A stretch of DNA of 64,000 nt from Neospora caninum Liverpool (Eukaryota > Apicomplexa > Conoidasida > Eucoccidiorida > Sarcocystidae), in the NCBI RefSeq assembly GCF_000208865.1, contig NC_018392.1, forward strand, positions 2,810,793-2,874,792. The letters are read 5' to 3'. How positions within the stretch are numbered: the stretch's first letter is position 1; every line of letters starts with the position of its first letter. The notes below the pieces were generated by a model, which did not search any database, was not told the DNA's origin, and saw only the letters and a program-made list of their open reading frames with translations. Below are positions 11,994 to 25,766 of the stretch, in pieces. The position numbers and the translations under genes were made by a program.

Positions 11994-14900
11994 TGAATGC
12001 ATATACAGATCTATGTGTGCGTGTCAGACTGTGTAAAGGTTTACGTGGCATCCTGCGAGAAGAGTGAGATGGGGATGCACATGCACGTGTCTCCGTTGTG
12101 GCGTTCGGTTTCGGTCTCTTTTTGGTCTTTTCTTGTTTTCGAAACCTAACACGCCTTCGCAGGGGAAGAACATCCCACGAGGGTTACTCCCTCTCTCTCT
12201 CTCTCTCCGTGTAGATGAAGAGCACAGAGGACGTGTGAAAGAGCGTAGGGGAGGTGAATGATCTGGATTCTCAGTAGAGGTAACGCGAACCCTTCAGACG
12301 CACAGTTGCCGTCGACATCACGGACTCCCTCCTTTCTGTTTCGGGTTAAACTTTTCGACATACAGAGTTGACACATGCCTCCATACAAAAATAACGACGT
12401 GGATTTTCACACATGTGTGCGTACTTTGTGAAGACATGGAATTCTCTTCTGAGGATGCGATTTCGCTTCTGTAGAACAGGGAGAGAGCCTGTGTGCGTTT
12501 CGGCGCTCTCGCTCTGGTGTACTGAGAGACTCGACTGGAGGTGCACTTGTGCCTTGTGAATGATACTGAAAAGGGGAAAAAGGTTTTGTTTCGAAAGGGA
12601 TGCTGTCTGAAAAAGGAGCGTCCGCCGAAAGAAAAGAAATACGAGGAAGGCAGGTCGAAGGAAGGTGGCAACAGCGGGGGTCGTGCCGTTTAGTGTTCGG
12701 CAGTCTCGCGAGAATCCACGCGCTTCATCTCTCTTATTCGTGCGCGCTCTGTGGCATACAAATTTGCATGCATAAGAAGGCGCGTGTAAACGCTGTTCAT
12801 GCATGCATGCATGTGTATGGATGTGCATGTGCTGGTGGACGCTGTGGTCTTCGAATTCCGAGGGAGCGAAGGGAAAGATAAAGTCGCAGTACGATCGGCC
12901 TTCGATGGCCAGTATTGCATGTAGGTGGGGAATGGTAACAGTTCTTTATCGGCGTCCTGATATCTCCCAACTTACTCACGCAGTTACACAAATATGCGTG
13001 TATCTGATTGTATATGGAGGGGTAGAGGTACGTGTTTATTCGTATGTGGGTGTGGATACCGTAATCCTGTGTTGGGCGGATAAAAAGGGTGAGATACGGA
13101 GAGAAAGAGGGAGGAGGGAGAAGACGCGGGGCTCTTTCCGTGTATCATAAAGTATCACCACGAAGGAAGCAAGACGCTTGGCGAAGGAAATCCACGGTTT
13201 TGTCTTTCCAGGGAGGCGTTCTCTGCGCGCCTTTCATTGCGTGGAAGCAACGTGCTTGCTTTGCTTGCTTTCCGAGCGCTGGTGCGTTTCTTCTCTGCCG
13301 CTCCGGAGAGCGACTTCCCTTCACATCCCAGTGTCTGTACACCCTGTCGCCCACACGTGCCCGCGGTGTACATACACCACCGGTCGACAGAAAAGGCGAT
13401 ATTTTTCAGGTGGCCCTCTAACGGTTTTTTTCTGAGAGGAAGAGGAGACAAAAGCGCGGTTTTCTCGCCTCCACCGTTCTCGTCGAGACGACGCAGAAAT
13501 AAGCGTACATACACTTCGTTCAGGCTGCGCCTGTCGATCGAGATACCTCTGCCGTTGCCGTGACCCACGGAGAGGCCGCTGTGATGGATTTTTAAACAGT
13601 GTGCCTTTTTTGTCTTCGCAGAAATCTGTCTTGACGTGCTTCCACGTTTGGCTGTGTGTTCTACGGAGCAAATTCTCAGAACGCATTTCCTTTCTCGGGT
13701 TTGACGAACGCGTCTCCATCACTCCGGCCGATTTACGTAGTTCTCTGCCTTTTTGCGTGGACCCTTGTCTCCGTCCATCGTTAACCTGCGCGTGATTCTG
13801 ACACAAATGCCTTCCTACACACTCCTTGTAATTACGACGTGCATATATTTTTTTACAAATGGTGTATATGCACCCGCGTGTGCATTTAAGTGTTCGTGCC
13901 AATGTAGGACTGGAGAGAGGGGGGGCAGTTTACGGAGACAGGGCCGTTCATCGGCTACTAAAGTTATCTTCATTTACCCATCTTGGAGGGTGGCTGCTAT
14001 GTGCTGAGCCTTTAGGGAACAAAAACGAAAAGCCGCTCTTTTGTCGGTGTAAATGCAGTAAATACACCTGACAGGTACACAACAGGAGTTTTGTATCGTT
14101 TTGCTCATGCGCGTGGAGACGCGTAGTTGCAGCGGGAGACTGTGGACAGGCCATGCGCAGAGAGGCAGAAATTCCTCTCGGACGATTTTTTTGAGCGTGA
14201 CCGTCGAAATCTAGTGGTCGCCTATGCTCACTTTTATCCAAAGAAGAAATGGCTGTAACGTGCAGATTGGGGGGTTTTGTTAAAGGCGTTTTCGTCCTCC
14301 TGTGAGGGTGAGACGGGTGACGCGTCCGGGCTCCTTGATTCGTGGAACAAAACCGGGGAAAACGCCGGAGAGACACCAAAAGGGACGCGCAGGCGCCCGG
14401 GGTGTACGGACACGTGGATATCCCCGTCTGGTCGACACACAGGTCGTGGCCATCAGCCACTTGTGTGAAGACATTACACTCGAAAGACATATGCTTGAAT
14501 TTTGGAAATGTCTCTTCGTGAAACAAACAGCTGCAAGCATTTCGTTTTCGTATATGAAGTTTGCCCTGGCAGGGTCTTTCGTGACACATTTACGTGGGGG
14601 AACACTCCAAAGTTGCACGTCTGACAATTCGTTCTGCTCCTGTCTCCGTTGTTTCCTGTTTCCCGGGATACTACTCTTATTCTTGCCTGTCCGTCTTCTC
14701 AAATCAACGAGAAAGCGAACGCGCTGGGGACTTCTCCCCGCGAGCCCACACGTGCGTACACATATATTTATATGTGTGTATCTATGAGTGTGTATTGTAG
14801 TAGTGTATATATGGCACGCGCGGTGTATCTGGAGGGTAGAATTGTGTATAAGCCTCTTTTTGATTCCGGCAGAAGCCAAACACGGGGATATACGCATGCA

Positions 14901-16597
14901 TATGCGTGTGCAAACACGCAAAGATAGTGATATAGTACGTACATGGAAACAGCTGGAAAGACGAGCAGGGATTGTGGGGGGATCCAAAGCACTTTTCGCA
15001 CGTTCTCTCGCCTCTTTCGTACGCATTCTTTCTTGCCTTCCCCGGAGACAGTATAGACTGCTTTCTCTTTGTCTCCTTTCTGCGATCGAGGTGGGCAGAG
15101 ACAAGCCTTCCTGTCTCGGCCGTGATGTGTCCCCACCACATTTTCTGTCGCCTTTTCTGTAGGTGATGAGATGCCGTGTTCGCCCAAGAGACTGGCGACT
15201 TAGCTCTCGTCGCCTTTTGCGCATAAACACGTCTGCTTCATCGATGAAGGCGCGTCTGTGTATGGCCCCTATCACCATACAGAACACTTCCCGAGCGGCG
15301 CGTGTCTTTCCTGAGTTGGTCGCTCAGACGAGGTGAATCGTTTTGATCTGACTGGGCTCCGTCTCCTCCCAGCGGCGCCCTGTCGCAGCGAGCGGGGAAG
15401 AGAAGGGCGAGGCCGATTTACCGCTGAGCGTGGAATCGAATTGGAGCGGTGGGAGTTGCTTAACAGCCAGTGCGCCTTCGGATGTGGTTCGTCGGGGCAA
15501 AGACGTTTTGTTGAGTTTCAGCTTTCCACGAGGCTGGGAGTGTGTGACTCCGTTGCCCGACCATGCTCGGTCTCTGTTAGTTTCGGTCTTCTCTTTCACG
15601 CAAACGACCCGCAAGTTCCCTCGTTGTCACGCGGCTTCCGGAGACTCCCGCCTTTCTCCTCTCCCACCGAGAGGCCCGCGACATCCAGAGTCTCGTGCAT
15701 GCACATGCCTGTGTATCTCCGTGCGTGTCTCGTTTCCATACCCGTTTCCTGTCGTTTGGTTCAGTAGGGCGAGAGCGAGCACGCGGCGACGCTTCTATTC
15801 TCAGGTGCATGCGGACCGCTGGACCATCGCAGTGCATCTCCTGTGCAAATATCTATCTTTTTACGTGCAAAGTAGAAGCGTGTGACTAAATCTATGGAGA
15901 TGTTTGTGTAGGGTGATAAATATCTCCGTATATGCATATTTGTATATATGTATATAAATCTATGTTGTCAGAACGAAAGGTGTTGTGTGACGACTGGAGA
16001 GGACGGCGTTCACGTGTGAGGTCGGGGATTGTGCCGGAAAACGATCTGCGGAAACCCCGAAGAAAAAACCACAAGACATCTCGCAACGCCCCGCTTCTTC
16101 ACGTTTATCTTGGGTCTGGGAGGGTTTAGAGGAGCGAGGGTGGAAAGCAAAAAGGGTTCTCGGTGCGTGTTTTTCTTCGCCCACGTGGCTGTGCATTTCT
16201 CTCTTCTTTGGAGGGGAATCCTGGAGCCTGAGCAAGGAAACGTGCGCGTCGGAGATAACGGAGACGAGGAAGAGAGAGCTACGAAAAGGACGGAAGACGC
16301 GAGATATGGAGCCCGTTTTCGTCGAACAGAGACCGGAGAGAAGCACGATGAACGCGGCACCAAAGGCGCGCGTGGGTGGCGGCGCGGGTCGAGCCGCGTG
16401 GCCGGAGAACAGAGCCTCGGAGTCGCCGTGGGAAAACGTGAGTTTTCCGGATTTCTGGAGAAACAGACCTCGCAGTTTTCTGTGGACAGTCGCGGAAAGA
16501 AAAGGTGTCCGGCTCCAATGTGACAGGGCTTCTTTCTCCACGAGTTTTTTAGAAGAAGGTCTGTGCCTCCGCGCTCTCTCTTTTCTCGCGTTGCTGT
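11994..16597. other. Region without a supportable gene
   Basis: The sequence contains TGCATGCA-type palindromes (for example near 12799-12810), scattered TATA/TGTA-rich stretches and pyrimidine-rich tracts. A reverse 335-codon frame at 14280-15287 starts with GTG and has no domain. Small forward exons belonging to the 16.6-18.6 kb gene may be hidden here, but I could not identify one. Confidence 0.45.
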
Positions 16598-18571
16598 ATG
16601 TGTCGGCACGTCCTTGCCCTTTTTGCTCCACCTTTTTCCGAAAGAAAGGCTGGTCTCCCAGGCCCTCTCTCTTCAAACGCAGGTCCCTTGCAAAGCGGTT
16701 CCTCCCGTGCACTTTTCTTGTCTTCGCAGAGCGCCGCCTCGCCGCCGACGTGCCTTCCCGCGCTGCGCCCTCCTCCCGCAGCGCCTCTTGATTCGCATGC
16801 GGCCCACGAAAGGGACTTCGCTTCTTGTTATTCCTCGTGTTCTTTTCTGTCTTCCCTTCGGTCTCGGCCTCGGGGGACGGCGTCCTCGCGCGACTCTCTC
16901 CACTCCACTTCGACGGATGTCTCTTCAGGTCCGCCGAGCCGGCGGCATCGAGGCCGAGAAGCGTCGCGGGCTCTGAAGGCTCAAGACGTCAGGGCACTGG
17001 GAAGGGAGAATCTGAAGACAAAGACCCAACCCGCAGGCGAGAAGAATGTCGACAAGATGATGGCAGGGGAGAAGAGACAGGGCGAGCGGCAGGTTGCCGA
17101 GGACACAGGAAGGCTCTCTGGCAAAGCAAGTGTGAATGCTCGGAAGACCAGGAGAAAAGCCGAGAAAAAGGTGAAAAAGGGAGAGATAGAGGGAGAAAAT
17201 GTGACGAGAGAAGAGATAGACCTGTCCACAACGTGGGTGCTGCCGACCTTGTCCCTCTCTCAAGCTGTTCTGCCTGCGTCCACTTCCTGCGCGGGTCCAG
17301 TCGGTTCGAACGCCTCCGCTTGTTTTCCGCGGTCTCCGCTCCACCCGTCGACGTCGTCGATCTCTCGCAGTTCTTCCGAGACAGCGAGAGGAAACAGTTC
17401 ACACGAGCAACGCGGCCGAGGCGCATCTCTGGTGCAAAGAAGCGAGTGCGAACGGCGACGGGTGCATGCAGAGAGAAGCGAAGAATGCGGACACACTGCA
17501 GCTTCGAGAAGACCTGGCGGCGCGACTTCACGGCTGCTTGCGCTGCTTCAAAAACGCACCCTGTCGTCTTCACCCGATCCAGAGTGCGAAGCTGCTCCCC
17601 TCGCCGGAGGGCTCAGCACAGAGCAGCCGCCCACTCCCTTGCGGAGAGAGACGAAAGACAGCCAAAATACGCTGCCGATGCCTGCGGAAAATAAGGCAGC
17701 GGGGAAGGGGGTGTCCGCGGAGGAGAGACACCGAGAACAGGGAAGAACTTTGCTTGCACTGCTCAAACGACAAGGAGACAGGAAGGCTCAAGACCACGTC
17801 TCCACGTCGTTCAGTTCGTCTCTTCCTTGTCCCCTCTCTTCGTCTCTCCCCTCTCTCTCTTCTCTTCCTTCATCTTCACCGTTCCTTCGTTGTGCCTCTG
17901 CCTCGTCGGCTGGTCAAAGCCCACAAGAGCTGCCGGGGTGGTGTAACGGCGCTCGGGAGAGGCGAGAGGAGGAGCCGGGAATGGCGACAAGTGAATACGC
18001 GGGCCTGGGACGTTGTCGCTGGGGGCATAAGGCAGTTGAGAACCAACACGAGGGAAAAGCCGTCTCCTTTTTGCGGAAAAGAACCGACGGCTCTTCCTCG
18101 CGGGTTGTCCAGAGGAACAAGGTTGATGGCCGTTCACGGCTGCCTCACGTGTCGCCTCCGTCTGTCGCTTTTCCCGCTACTGTTCCTGACGCCAGAATCG
18201 GCAGCAAGGAGCAACGAGAATCGGAGGTCCGACCTTTGCATGCCTCGATTGAAAAACCCAAAGAGGCGAGTTTCGGCGCTCTCCACGTCGAAACGTCTCC
18301 CGCAAATCTTACATCTCACCACTGTGACAACGCTTCCTCGCTCTCTTCCTCTGCGTTTTCGCTGTCTCCCTTTGGCTTCACGAAGAAGGAGACATTTGCC
18401 CTCCCCGCTTTTATGCGGTCTCCAGATCCGTCAGAAGTTCGCGTGCCTTGCGCGTTTTTGCGGTGTGTTGGGAAGGAGACCGAGGCGAGTGGAGTCGGCG
18501 AGAGAAGAGCAGGAATGGAAGCCAACAAGAGAACAACGTCGAGACAAAATGTGATTTACGCCCTCGCTTGA
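16598..18571 (+). CDS. Ser/Arg/Glu-rich hypothetical protein
   Basis: A 657-codon forward frame opens with ATG at 16598 and stops at 18571. The first 110 codons lie in pyrimidine-rich DNA resembling a leader. A splice-acceptor-like TCTCTTCAG ends near 16928, so translation could instead enter from an upstream exon or start at the in-frame ATG at 17057 (MMAGEKRQ). The body is hydrophilic: a Lys/Glu-rich segment (RKTRRKAEKKVKKGEIEGEN), then long Ser/Pro/Arg stretches. Two short leucine motifs recur, RLLALLQKR (17531-17557) and TLLALLKRQ (about 17746-17772), in an otherwise disordered chain. I know no family for it. A strongly purine-rich tract follows the stop (18580-19170). Reality as a gene is likely but not certain, because GC-rich coccidian DNA produces long chance frames. 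Confidence 0.45.
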   Translation: MCRHVLALFAPPFSERKAGLPGPLSSNAGPLQSGSSRALFLSSQSAASPPTCLPALRPPPAAPLDSHAAHERDFASCYSSCSFLSSLRSRPRGTASSRDSLHSTSTDVSSGPPSRRHRGREASRALKAQDVRALGRENLKTKTQPAGEKNVDKMMAGEKRQGERQVAEDTGRLSGKASVNARKTRRKAEKKVKKGEIEGENVTREEIDLSTTWVLPTLSLSQAVLPASTSCAGPVGSNASACFPRSPLHPSTSSISRSSSETARGNSSHEQRGRGASLVQRSECERRRVHAERSEECGHTAASRRPGGATSRLLALLQKRTLSSSPDPECEAAPLAGGLSTEQPPTPLRRETKDSQNTLPMPAENKAAGKGVSAEERHREQGRTLLALLKRQGDRKAQDHVSTSFSSSLPCPLSSSLPSLSSLPSSSPFLRCASASSAGQSPQELPGWCNGARERREEEPGMATSEYAGLGRCRWGHKAVENQHEGKAVSFLRKRTDGSSSRVVQRNKVDGRSRLPHVSPPSVAFPATVPDARIGSKEQRESEVRPLHASIEKPKEASFGALHVETSPANLTSHHCDNASSLSSSAFSLSPFGFTKKETFALPAFMRSPDPSEVRVPCAFLRCVGKETEASGVGERRAGMEANKRTTSRQNVIYALA

Positions 18572-19219
18572 GGGAGAGGGATGGGGGAAAAGAAAGGGAA
18601 GAAGGGAGACGCTGCGAGGCAACAGAGAGAGGGATGGTCTGTCAAGAAGAAGAGAAGAACCGGCAACACAGAGTGCTGGGACTGTCACAGTCGGAAAAAA
18701 GAAAGGAGAAAAGAAAGTACGCGGCGTCCACAGGGAATGCAGACAGAAGGGACCATCCCGAGCAGGGGGGGGGGACAGGCAGAAAGAGAGAGAAGAAAGA
18801 TAAGAGATAAGAAAGGGAGAAGAGACAGAAAGGAAAGATAATAGACAAGAAAAGAGAAGGAGAGAAGGGAGATATACGAAAGAATGGGAGAAGAACCGCA
18901 GACGAATGAAAGAAGAACGAGAGGAGATAAGAAAGAAGAAAGAGAGATGGTGGAAGAGAACAGAAGCGACGAAGTACGAAAATGAGGATAGAAAAGCAGA
19001 GCAAAGACGGAGGCTCGAATAAAGCTTGGAGAGAAAACAGAATACGGGAGACGGCAAGACCCAGACGGAAGGGAAACTTTGGGACAGAGAAGGGAGACGA
19101 AACAAAAGGAATACAGCGCAGGACAAGAAGAAAGGAAGCGTTGCACGTCCGAGAAGGAAAACGCATGAAAGCCTCGATTATATATATATATAATATTAAT
19201 ATATATATGTATATATATG

Positions 19220-19255
<36 letters not shown>

Positions 19256-19738
19256 CCGCGGAGTCGCGCTTCGGTCTTCGCCTCTGTGTTGGCATGCCTG
19301 TATATCGCGTTTTTGGTTAAATGCACGATCTAGCGTCGAGGAAAAGAAGCGTCTGTTTTATTTTCCGACACAGGAAACAGGCGTTTTTCTTCTTCCGCTG
19401 GGGAGTGTCCATGCACACGCGTGCACCCTCTGTCTTCTTTTGTTGGCTTTCTTCTCTATCTCAGTCTCTTCTGGCTTGTGGCTTTTTGTGCTGCGTCGGG
19501 GAATGTGGGGCTAACTGGACATCTCTTTTTCGAGCTACGGACTCTCCAGGGTGACGTAAACATTTCGGAGACGCCGAAGAGTCAGAGAGAGGCTTCTGTC
19601 CGCTTTTACTTCTCACACAGTTTGCTCTCGTGAAAAAAAGTACAGGAGTCTCAAGTCGTGAGAAAATATAGACAGGCTCAGCCTCTTTCTAAAAGACAGA
19701 AATACACACAAACTGAGACCATTAGATACACGCACTAA

Positions 19739-19771
<33 letters not shown>

Positions 19772-20969
19772 CCAAACCTACGGCGAGAGCTGGGAATATT
19801 GAAGCAGAGAGCGGCGTATGAAATCGAACAGAGGAGGAAGCGCAAAGAGCCGTTTCGGGATTTGCCGTTCCCTTTTGTGCCCAACTTGCCGTCTCTCTCC
19901 CCAGGGTCGTGCGAACCCCCCCTACATATCGACACTCGCATCTAGCTAACCCTCTCTTTGTGTAAATATGTGCTTATGTAGCATTGTATCTACAAATACG
20001 TATTTGTAATCACAAGCATATCTGCCTGTATATATATATATATATATATATATCAGTGAAGACTTGTGTGTGCATCGCCGACTGGGGGTGTAACTAGCGG
20101 GTATTTTGTAGAGGAAGCGGGGAAAAAGGCAAGGTGTTTTCTCGCACGGCCTCAAGTGCAGAACCACCTGCTTTTGGGCGCTGTCTCCGCGCATCGATAC
20201 TTTTGGCGACTCACGCGGTTCCCCGGATCGGCTTTCTTGTCGCTTTTTGCGACTGGAAGCAGAGACGCATGGGAAGCTCGAAAGGATTTTTGAACGGCAT
20301 CCACAACAGTGAAATTCGCGGGGTTTACGCCGACACCCTCTACGAGGCCCCGCATGCAACGCGAGAAAAACACGTCTTCACTCTGATTCGGCCACTTGAA
20401 ACAGAGAGACAGCCCGGGAAAGGCGTGCGGCACACGGAGAAACGGTCAAATGCGAAATCGAGGAAATCCAGTGAAAAAAAAAATTCGGAGAGACTTCTTC
20501 GACGCCCCAGAAACAGCATGCACGAAGCAGGAAAAATCGAAAAAGCACCATCAAAGAGGAAGCCAGTCTTGTGAGAGGGCGGAGAGAGCCGGTGAAAAAA
20601 GACAGAAACATCGACGAGAATGCATCGTCTCTAAAAACGTTTGCACACCTCGGATCCGTGGCTTGTGCTAGGCGCGCGACTCCGACAGAAGAAGAGCACT
20701 CGCTTCTCTCTGTTACTGTGAACGCATTCCCCGTCCTGTTTTTTGTAGAATATCTGTGGTTGTAGGTATGGAAGCATATCTCTCATGTTGAGTGTACACA
20801 AATATGTAAACAAATATACATCCGGAGATTCAACCGGATCCCTACACCTATTGATTCCTAAAGGCATATGCACACCTATACACATATGCATTTGCGTATG
20901 TATGTATACTGGCTTACATGTGTATTTGTGTCGATGCATGCAGATGGCTAGAGATGCGCTCGCTGGGTC
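18572..20969. other. Intergenic region with purine-rich tract and TA microsatellites
   Basis: The plus strand from about 18580 to 19170 is almost entirely A and G, probably the 3' flank of the preceding forward ORF. TA microsatellites follow at 19178-19254, 19742-19770 and 20029-20053. The right end is the 3' flank of the leftward E1 gene. I found no credible coding frame. Confidence 0.6.
19178..19254. repeat. (TA)n microsatellite cluster
   Basis: Interrupted TA/TATG dinucleotide run in intergenic DNA after the purine-rich tract. Confidence 0.95.
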
Positions 20970-23926
20970 TTATTTGTGCGTGTTTTCCTGTTTGTGCAGA
21001 TACTTCTCCAAGTACGAGTGAGTGGTACGGTTCACGTCGAGAGCGTCTTGTAGGAGTTGCGCTAACTCTTTGTCGTGGAGTTTCTTGTCGCCGACCGCAG
21101 TCGCGGCGCAGACGTCGCGGCCCGCGTAAATCGGCGAACGAATGCCGTTCGGATATTTCAGATGCCGCAGCGAAGACTCAATGCGCTTCGACGTGTAGAA
21201 CCACGCACCTAAAAAAGGGGTAAAGAGAACGACACAGTAGGCGAGTGAATTGGAGGGAAAACAAGGAGACAGAGAGAGAGAGAGGGAGAAGGAAGGGAGA
21301 CGGCACAGGTACACGGCTACGGCTAAGAAAGAGACAAAGCCACATTCGTATAAATTTTCATTTCAATACATCCCCACATATATATATATATATATGTAGA
21401 TATATATGTAGATGTAGATGTGTGTGTAGGCATGGGAGGAAGCACGTGTGTGTTTCAGACACTGGATCGCTTCAAAAGAAGCTGGAAGTTCCTTCCCTCA
21501 ACTCCTCCTCGGGGGTATGTCTCCTTTCGAGGCTTCTCACCTTGATTCATCGGCTCTTCTTGCGCCCAGACGACCGACTGGAGGTTCGGAAAGCGTTTCA
21601 AGTCCTCGATAAAGAGATCGAATGGGAAGGGTGACAGTTGCTCCATTCGCGCAATCGCGATCTTGTCTCCTGACAGCAAATGCCACAGAAAACACCCCAG
21701 GGGAAATGACAGCCACGGGCCGAGAGCAGTCAGTGGAGAGGCAGAGAAGGAGAGCCTAATCGACAGATAGACTATCCGAGAGAGATTATCCGAGAGAGAC
21801 CATCAGAGAGAGAAGATCAGAGAGACACAGAGAAAGATTGTCAGAGAGGAAGGAAGAGGAGAACAAAACGAGAGACTGCAAGAACACGAACCTGGCGAGT
21901 CTCCGTTTTGGGCGCCGTTCTTCATTTTGTCTTTGCCGGCGATCAGGTCGTAGTAGACCTGGCCGCTGCATGCAATTAGGCGCGTCACCTTCTCTGGCTC
22001 GGCAATTTTGTCGGGGATGTACCTGGGAAGAAACGAGCGGAGACGTGCGCAGATTTTGAGCTTCAGGTTCTCAAAGCGCGTCTTCGAAAAAGGGAACAAA
22101 CGCACCGGCGCATGCGCCGCTGTGTGCATCCCTCTGTGGGGTGTCCACAAACTTCTCAAGCTCGCACAGAGTTACAGGGGAAACGCGAGACAAACACAAC
22201 GATTGAAGATGTAAACTGTTAGCTTCAACGCTCACAACTGGAGCACAACACACCACCTAACAAATACACATAAACATACATACCCATACACATGTTAAAA
22301 CATAAATATATAAATATATATATGTATGTATACATATAAACACATATATAACCAGATGCGTATGTGAAGGGCGAAATTCTTCTACCGCGTGTGCTGTTTC
22401 TTGCTGCCGACGCGGTTCTACGGAAGAACATGGTCTTGAGGGGAGCGACAAACGAGCTGCATGAATGCGAGCGATTTAGAATCGCGGTAACCTCTCCATT
22501 TCATCGCGAGTTTTTCACGCAGTGATTTGGTGCAAAAAAAGCAGGGAAAGTGCGTTCCAGTACCTTCTGAAGCGAGTGCCCTCATTGAGTTGGTTGAGCG
22601 TGCACATCGCTGCACGCATTTTCAGCATTCTCTTGGGGGAAAAGATGATCAGGGGCTTTCTGAATTCACGGTGAACTTGGCGACGGAGCGCGTGGAAAGT
22701 GTTGGCCGGCGTGCTGGGCATAATCACCTGACCACAGAACGCACAGCCAGAGGACGCATAGGACGCGCCGCACGCGAAAAGAGAGAAGAGAGACAGAAAG
22801 ACAGAGAGAGAAAGACGCACCTGGAGATTGTGTTGTTGAATGATGCTCGACTTTTCGAGTTCCCAGTTTTCCTGGTGAATCACGTCCTCGCGGTCGTCGC
22901 AGAGTTGAAGGATTCGCTCAATGCGCCCTGACGAGTGTTCCGGACCTTGGCCGTCGTAGCCGTGAGGGAGCATGACGACAATCCCTGAGGATAACGTGGA
23001 ACGCGTGCGCACCTCCCGTTGTGCGAGGCTCGTGAGGCTTTTCCGCCCGTCCCGTCTTTCCTTCCTCGACACAAGGCGCTGTTTTCGCCCTCAAGTCACC
23101 TCTGCGCCGGGGCCCGAACACGCAAAGAAGTTGATCGACCGAGTCAAAAACTGCGGCGAATCACGAAAAATCCAAGTCGCCACGATTCCCCTATCGGCTC
23201 TCCACACCTCCCCCACCGCCCCGGTGACAGCTCCACACCAACGCATGCCTTCCTGTCCGTCAAGACATCCACAGCTACCATACAAATACACGAATATATA
23301 TACATATACATACATACACATAGATATACATAGATATACATACATAGATATATATATACATATACATAGATACATTTGTAAGGATAGATGTAGACGCAAG
23401 CGCATGACTAAAAGTATATATATCTTCATATTGCGTATGAGTATGTATGCGTATATACTTGAGAATAGGTACTTTGGCTGCGGGGATCAGCATGCACGGG
23501 ATCGCTATTTCGCGCGAGAGTTTTACCGGTTTGTTTGTTCCACTTGACCTCGCCGCTGGCAATGAACTGGTCAATGATGATTTGCGCGCCGTTCGCAAAG
23601 TCGCCAAACTGTGCCTCCCAGATGCACAGCGAGTCGGGATGTTCCAGCGAGTAGCCGAGCTCGTAGCCCATCGCTGCATGCGCGGCAAAAGAAAAATTTA
23701 AGAAAGAAAAGACGTGCCCAGGCACTAGTTCGGAGACACGAGCGCGTCGTGATGCCAGGGGCGTGTCAATACCGCACCGGGACATTCAACTCAAAAAACC
23801 AGACATGAAAACGCAGGTTTTTCGCTTCTATTCAAATTCCTCACTGACAATCCCTGAAAATGAAATTTCCTGCTTCTTCTGCACCTGTCTCTACATATAT
23901 GTAGATACAAAAGTATACACGTGCAG

Positions 23927-23963
<37 letters not shown>

Positions 23964-25724
23964 TATGTATATGTGAATGTGTAGAAGTGTATATATGTCG
24001 GAGTACAAAAACCGCTGGATGTGTGCGTGAGAGTGCTTGTACATGTGAGTCATGAGGGGGCGAACCTGCATATTCGGAGAGAGGGGAATTGACCGTTTGG
24101 ATTTTGTGGGGGAAACCGTAGCACTTCAAGGCGTCAAAGATCGAGTACGGCTCGAATGTTGTTTGGTCGTGAAGCACTGCGTGGCGATGCGAGAAAGTGC
24201 CTCTCTGCACATCTTGACCAGCAATGCGCACCTGACATGGCAAGGAAAGGAAAGAGGGAAAACGAAGAGAAAATGGAAAGAACTCCACAGACAGCCCCGC
24301 GGAACGTTCGCCTCTGTACGTGTTTGGGGAAGGCAAAGGCCGCAGCATGTGTTTTTCGCTCGATCTCTCTCGCCAGACACGAACGCACAAAGGGACTTCT
24401 CTTTGGTATGTCCACCCATATGTGTAAACGTCTATTTAAATCACTCAAACCATGGAAACAGCAAAAACCGTAAGGAGAGAGATTGGTACACAATGGACAC
24501 TCATATGTATAGAGGCAGGTAACGAGTACAGATGAACGGACAGACACGCAGAGCGGTGGAAAGAGAAGCAAAAACAAAGATTAACCTTGAGAGGGAGCGA
24601 AGCAGAGACAAAGACAGGGAGAGACGAGTGCACAACACAGCTAGGAAAAGAGAGAAGAGAAACAGAGGTGAAGACGGCAACAAAGCGAGTCATGCACTAG
24701 CGATCGCCGCCTGCTTCCTCTGAAAAAACCTCGCAGCTTTTCTCCGTTCTTACGTGGAATCCGTCCGACAGAAGGGAAGCGTAGCAGAGGTTCTCGGCAG
24801 TCCCGAAGTCGATTAAATTCTCGTCCGGAGCGGCTTGAATGGCGTTGAGGCGTTCCTTGTAAATCTTACCCACAGTCGGGTGGACGTTGAAGTCAGGCGG
24901 AAGAGTGAAGATTTTCGTCCCGAGCTCCCGCAGACGATCCAACGGGACACCTGCAAGAAAGGCAAAGACAAACATCGACAAAGTGCATGCGGTCATGTAT
25001 CTTACTTCAAAGCCTCTAGATCGATTGATACGTATATGAAAATACCTATAGGCACACAGGCCTACAAATAAATATACATATATATACACACACGCGCTCA
25101 TATATAAATATATATATATATATATACACTTACATATACATACACGCACATATATATATATATATATATATATATGAATGGAGAGCGAGGGGGAAGAGAA
25201 TCGATCGTGGTTGAGAAAGCTCCTTCCGGTCGCAGTGTTTCACCTTCAAGCTTCGCATTGCTAAGAAACGCTCCCAGAGAAAACGTTGGCCCTTCAATCG
25301 AAATTTGCATGTGCACCGATCGTGGAAATGCAGAACGGGGCTGAGGGTCGTGCCACAAGAGAGCCTCGTGTCTCACCAGTCAGCTGCGGCGCGGCAGGGA
25401 CGTCTGGGCGGACGAGATGCTTCCACTGAGGCGAGTATTCATACTGGCGAATACGCACGCAGAAAACGGAAGGCTCATGGCAACTGCGGCTGGATTATGG
25501 CGACCCAAAGGTAGGCTGTGAGCGCTTGAGAGACATGCAGACGCGTATATGGAGAAGCATACACACAAAAAAGAGGCGGAGCGAGCTACATAGGTGACAC
25601 CGGAAGCGAAACGAACAGAAACCTGCAAATCAACGATGCTCACACATGCCATGGAGGAACAGGAATTCGTGCAAAGAGTATCTCCTCTTTCTTGCAGACA
25701 CACATGCATACATAGATACATGAG

Positions 25725-25766
<42 letters not shown>

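Noticed and set aside
14280..15287. 335-codon reverse frame
   Set aside because: Starts with GTG; the translation is mixed low-complexity sequence with no recognisable motif.
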